Of a stretch of DNA of 8,467 nucleotides, positions 5,639-8,467 are shown in pieces. Origin of the DNA: Oscillospiraceae bacterium (GTDB lineage Bacteria > Bacillota > Clostridia > Oscillospirales > Ruminococcaceae); assembly GCA_902362965.1 (NCBI GenBank), contig CABIYQ010000033.1, positions 1 to 8,467 on the forward strand. The letters are read 5' to 3'. The notes below the pieces were generated by a model, which worked only from the letters and a program-made list of their open reading frames with translations, was not told the DNA's origin and made no database searches. The translations under genes were made by a program, and so were the position numbers. Each line of letters opens with the position of its first letter. Position 1 is the stretch's first letter.

Positions 5639-7465
5639 TTATCTTCCGCCCGCCTTTCCAAACAATTTTTCCTTGTAAACCGGCGCATGCACCTGTAACA
5701 GATACCGTTCGTTACCGCAGCGATACAAACAGGAACCGCGCTCCGGATACTTGATCAGCGAGAACTCCGACATCTCCAATTGCAGTGTATCGGTGTACGC
5801 CTTTGGCTCGATGTTTCCGGCGTTGAACAGGAACTGGTGGGTGGGAATCGCAAACAGAGGTTTGGTAAATTCCCGTACCTCCGGAATCAGGAAGTCGTCC
5901 ACATTCTGACTGGCGATCACCATCGCCGACTCCTTTTTGCGGACGCGCTTCATAGCATTGCGGATGTATTCGATTGCCGTCAGATTGCTCAAAAAGAGAT
6001 AGGCTTCGTCAATGACGGAAACGGTATTTCCAACGCCCAGAAGCTGATTGCTCATGTAGGACAAAATATTGAACAGCAGCGTATCTTTTAGCCGCTTGTT
6101 GGTATCCATCAGACCTTTCACGCCGAAGCAAAGAAACTCTCCGTCCTTGATATTCGTATGTCCGTTGAAATATTTCGACTCCGCGCCCCTGCACATGGAG
6201 TGCAGTCCCAAGCAGATATTCTGCAAGGTTTCCTCTGTGTACAAATGCTTTTTTTCGTGGTCGAAGATCATAAATTCCTTTTCAATCAGGTCGTACAAAT
6301 CCTGCATCACCGGATAATCCGTCGGTTTCAGCTTGTCAAAATCCGTCAGATCATCGATGTCAAATCGGGCGTAGAGCTTCATCAGCATGATCTCAATGGT
6401 GTCGATTTCGCTGTCGGAAAAGTCCTTGTAGGCGCGGAAAAAATCCTTTAAATAGGAGATATGCTGCGACAGCCTTGTAACTTTCCGAAACGGCTCCGGT
6501 GAGGTATCATCCTTTTCTGCTTCGCCAAAACTTTTCGGTTCCAGTGGATTGATCATATATTCACCGGACATGAAATCCAGATAAGTGCCGCCAAGATTGT
6601 TCGTCAGATCAGCATATTCCTGTTCTGCGTCCAGAACAATCACGCTCTTTCCGGATTCACGCAGATTCGTCAGCAGAAGCTTCATAAGATAGCTCTTGCC
6701 CTGACCGCTGTTGCCGAGAATTAAAACATTAGCGTTGGTTTTGTCATCGCTGCGCTTATCAAAGTCCACCAGAATGTTCGTGCCAAACTTGTCCCGACCG
6801 ATGTAAAAGCCTTTTTCATCGGTCTTGCCGGAATAATTCAGCGGATAGAGATTCGCCACAGAACTCGCAGGAAGCACTCGTTCATACAGACTTCCAAACG
6901 CATTGTACCCGAATGGCAGCGCCGAAATCATGCCCTCTTTCTGCCGCAGAATCAGCCTGTCCACCGTGATTTTGGAGCGCGTTAACTCCATGAGTATATC
7001 CGATTGTAACTCCTTTAATTTGTCCTCGTCGGAGGCTTTCAATTCAATAAACACAGCCGTGTGCAGCAGCGGTTCTTTGTTTCGTCTCAGGTCTGCGATC
7101 AGCTGCACCACGTCCTGCAAATTGCTCTCCGCAGTCAGAGATTCCGTCACATCGTTTGTTGTGGACATCAGCTTGTTCCGGCGTGTGGCATGCTGGATGA
7201 TCTGCCGCTGCTCAGCGCTGTCCACAAAGCGGTTGTAAATGCGGAGCGTCACAGAATTCCTGTCCGCAAGATGGGCAAGGATTGCCTGTTCCTCCGTAGT
7301 AGGCGGCCATTCCCGAACTGCCCATACGCATTTGTAACTGTTACCGCAGATAAAATGATCCGTAAAAAACCGCACTGTGCTTGGAACAATACGGTCAAAA
7401 AATTCCTGAACCCGGATTTCTTCCGCCTGTTGGGGCGTAAGGATTTTTTGTTTTCTCTTAAACAT
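5639..7465 (-). CDS. virB4: VirB4-type conjugation ATPase
   Basis: A 608-residue cytoplasmic ATPase that powers assembly and substrate transfer of the type IV secretion system. The Walker A motif is GNSGQGKS at 251-258, followed by YLMK and the strand SVIVLDAEQEY at 274-284, characteristic of the VirB4/TraC group. The Walker B motif is SVIDEA at 483-488, followed by helices with a basic stretch (AMKRVRKK) and the IASQN element at 517-521. The first 240 residues lack most of the usual VirB4 N-terminal domain, which seems to be encoded by the gene before it. The start is ATG 7465, nine bases after GGAGG; a longer frame to 7519 has no comparable signal. The ATG overlaps the upstream gene's end by eight bases, implying translational coupling. 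The frame is intact. Confidence 0.92.
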   Translation of the reverse strand: MFKRKQKILTPQQAEEIRVQEFFDRIVPSTVRFFTDHFICGNSYKCVWAVREWPPTTEEQAILAHLADRNSVTLRIYNRFVDSAEQRQIIQHATRRNKLMSTTNDVTESLTAESNLQDVVQLIADLRRNKEPLLHTAVFIELKASDEDKLKELQSDILMELTRSKITVDRLILRQKEGMISALPFGYNAFGSLYERVLPASSVANLYPLNYSGKTDEKGFYIGRDKFGTNILVDFDKRSDDKTNANVLILGNSGQGKSYLMKLLLTNLRESGKSVIVLDAEQEYADLTNNLGGTYLDFMSGEYMINPLEPKSFGEAEKDDTSPEPFRKVTRLSQHISYLKDFFRAYKDFSDSEIDTIEIMLMKLYARFDIDDLTDFDKLKPTDYPVMQDLYDLIEKEFMIFDHEKKHLYTEETLQNICLGLHSMCRGAESKYFNGHTNIKDGEFLCFGVKGLMDTNKRLKDTLLFNILSYMSNQLLGVGNTVSVIDEAYLFLSNLTAIEYIRNAMKRVRKKESAMVIASQNVDDFLIPEVREFTKPLFAIPTHQFLFNAGNIEPKAYTDTLQLEMSEFSLIKYPERGSCLYRCGNERYLLQVHAPVYKEKLFGKAGGR

Positions 7466-8027
7466 TTTCAATAACCTCCAAGTAATTTTCTCCCTCAATA
7501 TCGGGCATTTCCTCTCCATTCATGGACGCTTCAAAGTAAATTGCCAGCATCCGCTTGACGTCGGATTTTTCCATGCGCCGCACGTCAAATCCATGCTCCG
7601 AAATCACTTTGGAAACACGGTTGATTTGCTGAAAAATCTGTTCGTCTTTTTTGTCCTTGAAACGAATGCAGAACAGAAACTGCCTTGCCGTAGACATCTC
7701 CACCTGAATATCGTCCAGAAATGCCATGTCCTGTTCCAGCAGTTTCCGAATATGCGGATTTTCCTCCTGTTTCAGGCGATTCTTGATATGAACCTTGTTG
7801 CCATCGAAGCATTCACAGCTGTCCAGACAAATGATTTCCAGTTCCGGAATCATACTTAACAGCATCATCAGATGGTGGATTTTCACATCGATATTTTCTG
7901 CCGACAGCACGGAAATGTTGGTTGGCAGCACGCTGAAAAAAGCAAGTCCTGCCTTGTCAGTCAGCAAGCCGTATTTGCCGAATGTCCGCAGTCCGAACAG
8001 GTTCTGCGTAGATTTTTTATTCTTCAT
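7458..8027 (-). CDS. Conjugation protein resembling a detached VirB4 N-terminal domain
   Basis: A 189-residue soluble-looking protein with no signal peptide or membrane helix. After the strand TDKAGLAFFSVLPTNISVLS (23-42) come a helix (IDVKIHHLMMLLSMI), a strand (EIICLDS), a charged helix (RLKQEENPHIRKLLEQD), a strand (RQFLFCIRF) and VSKVISEHGFDVRRMEKSDVKRMLAIYF (138-165). This order of elements resembles the N-terminal domain of VirB4/TraC proteins, which contacts the inner-membrane channel; the likeness is by eye and no family name is certain. The start ATG 8027 has GAGGAG only four bases upstream. A GTG at 8039 overlapping the previous stop codon is an alternative start, giving 193 residues. 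The gene lies between the PrgI-like and VirB4 genes and overlaps VirB4. Confidence 0.7.
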   Translation of the reverse strand: MKNKKSTQNLFGLRTFGKYGLLTDKAGLAFFSVLPTNISVLSAENIDVKIHHLMMLLSMIPELEIICLDSCECFDGNKVHIKNRLKQEENPHIRKLLEQDMAFLDDIQVEMSTARQFLFCIRFKDKKDEQIFQQINRVSKVISEHGFDVRRMEKSDVKRMLAIYFEASMNGEEMPDIEGENYLEVIENV

Positions 8028-8035
8028 AATACTCC

Positions 8036-8296
8036 TCACTTCCAGTAAAATATTTGCTGTGCCGTTATAAAAAACCGGAACGCACAGACCATATAATCGA
8101 CCACCGTCGTCTCCTCAAACCGAATGCTCAGAAACGCAAACACCGCCGTGATGGCAAAGGGCAGAAAAGTCCATAGCTGCGTTAAAATCACCACTGACAA
8201 AATCAGTCCGAGACAGATGATCAGAAAGTCACGGATGCTCCAGAGCCACAGTCTGGAGGTCGCTTTTAAATTTTGCGGATAAATATATGTTTTCAT
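8036..8296 (-). CDS. PrgI/VirB3-like small membrane protein of the conjugation channel
   Basis: An 86-residue protein with a short polar start (MKTYIYPQNLKATSRLWLWSI) and two hydrophobic helices at about 22-39 and 42-58, then the segment RFEETTVVDYMVCAFRFF. Size, topology and position just before a VirB4 unit match the PrgI-family or VirB3-like inner-membrane subunits that partner VirB4. The start ATG 8296 has AAAGGAG about six bases upstream, a site directly after the stop codon of the truncated upstream gene. It belongs to the same operon as VirB4. The structural role is inferred; the family assignment is probable. Confidence 0.75.
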   Translation of the reverse strand: MKTYIYPQNLKATSRLWLWSIRDFLIICLGLILSVVILTQLWTFLPFAITAVFAFLSIRFEETTVVDYMVCAFRFFITAQQIFYWK

Positions 8297-8307
8297 AAAA
8301 CGCTCCT

Positions 8308-8379
8308 TTACGCCAGCTTTTTCGCCACGAACTGTCCTGCACGAACAGCCGTATTTACTGTGCTTGTCACACTCATCAT
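8308..8379 (-). pseudogene. C-terminal remnant of an upstream conjugation gene (VirB6/TrbL-like by position)
   Basis: Only 23 residues (MMSVTSTVNTAVRAGQFVAKKLA) and a TAA stop remain. The stop lies next to the ribosome binding site of the PrgI-like gene, as expected for the last codons of an operon neighbour. Upstream the frame meets a TAG at 8391-8389, within what looks like the end of an insertion sequence, and there is no ribosome binding site before the ATG pair. In clostridial elements of this kind the gene before PrgI is usually a VirB6/TrbL-like membrane protein, whose tails are often alanine-rich and basic. The identity is therefore a guess from gene order. Confidence 0.5.
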
Positions 8380-8397
8380 GGTGCTATACTAAAAAAG

Positions 8398-8427
8398 TGG
8401 ACAGCAAAAAGCGAAAGATGGTATAAT
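8398..8427 (+). promoter_or_regulatory. Promoter of the insertion-sequence transposase
   Basis: TGGACA (8398-8403) and a perfect TATAAT (8422-8427) are separated by 18 bases. The -35 box lies within the presumed terminal repeat, as is common in IS3-family elements. Confidence 0.6.
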
Positions 8428-8449
8428 AATAAAAAAAGGAGAGAAACAC

Positions 8450-8467
8450 ATGGAAAACACCAAGTAT
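8450..8467 (+). CDS. Start of a probable IS3-family transposase OrfA (partial)
   Basis: Six codons (MENTKY) are visible before the window ends. The ATG is preceded by AAAGGAG at about nine bases and by the promoter at 8398-8427. Short IS3 OrfA proteins of clostridia commonly begin with a similar basic/polar K-Y segment before a helix-turn-helix. Six residues cannot prove the family; the call leans on the terminal-repeat-like sequence before it. Confidence 0.45.

Larger units (their letters stand above)
8382..8467 (+). mobile_element. Left end of a probable IS3-family insertion sequence
   Basis: The sequence switches to a plus-strand unit beginning near TGCTATACTAAAAAAGTGG. A TG-starting end containing AAAGTGGACA is typical of IS3-family (IS150-like) terminal repeats. 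It is followed within 70 bases by a promoter, a ribosome binding site and a reading frame starting MENTKY. The exact boundary (8379-8383) cannot be fixed because the right end and target duplication lie outside the window. It points against all other genes and lies where a minus-strand gene is cut. Confidence 0.55.

Noticed and set aside
8380..8420. Possible outward promoter from the IS end towards the PrgI/VirB4 genes (TATAGC on the minus strand)
   Set aside because: The only -35-like hexamers lie 13 or more than 20 bases away from it, so spacing does not support a working promoter.
1..8467. CRISPR array, tRNA or rRNA genes
   Set aside because: No regularly spaced direct repeats, and no cloverleaf or rRNA-like sequence was seen on either strand; the GGTTCGCACC near 2745 is not part of a tRNA fold.

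Overview
The window is part of an integrative and conjugative (or mobilizable) element from a low-to-mid-GC Firmicute, most likely a gut clostridium of the Ruminococcaceae/Oscillospiraceae type. This rests on AGGAGG-type ribosome binding sites, a MobP3/MobL-like relaxase, a small PrgI/VirB3-like membrane protein followed by a VirB4 ATPase, and a membrane-anchored NlpC/P60 hydrolase in the usual order of clostridial conjugative elements. No recombinase, VirD4 coupling protein or attachment site is visible, so the element ends lie outside the window.

All real genes but one lie on the minus strand and are read from high to low coordinates. From the right edge: the first bases of an apparent IS3-family insertion sequence (plus strand, about 8382-8467), which cuts off the 3' end of a minus-strand gene (about 8308-8379); a PrgI/VirB3-like membrane protein (8036-8296); a 189-residue protein resembling a VirB4 N-terminal domain (7458-8027); a VirB4-type ATPase (5639-7465); a nucleotidyltransferase (5214-5570) and HEPN protein (4784-5233) pair with its own promoter and terminator; a tandem NlpC/P60 hydrolase (3065-4648); a small DUF6103-like protein (2760-2996); a 282-base non-coding gap with dyads that is the best oriT candidate; a ribbon-helix-helix relaxosome protein (2001-2477); and the relaxase (1973 leftwards).

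The inferred division of labour is as follows. The VirB4 group energises and builds the secretion channel. The NlpC/P60 protein opens peptidoglycan. The ribbon-helix-helix protein and relaxase bind and nick oriT. The MNT/HEPN pair looks like a toxin-antitoxin cargo cassette placed between the VirB4 and hydrolase genes.

Two lesions suggest the copy may be decaying. The relaxase reading frame breaks near position 604, where its Sel1-like repeat tail continues in another frame for at least 200 residues to the window edge. The gene before the PrgI-like gene is reduced to 23 C-terminal residues next to the insertion sequence. Family names were assigned by recognition of motifs and order, not by database search.
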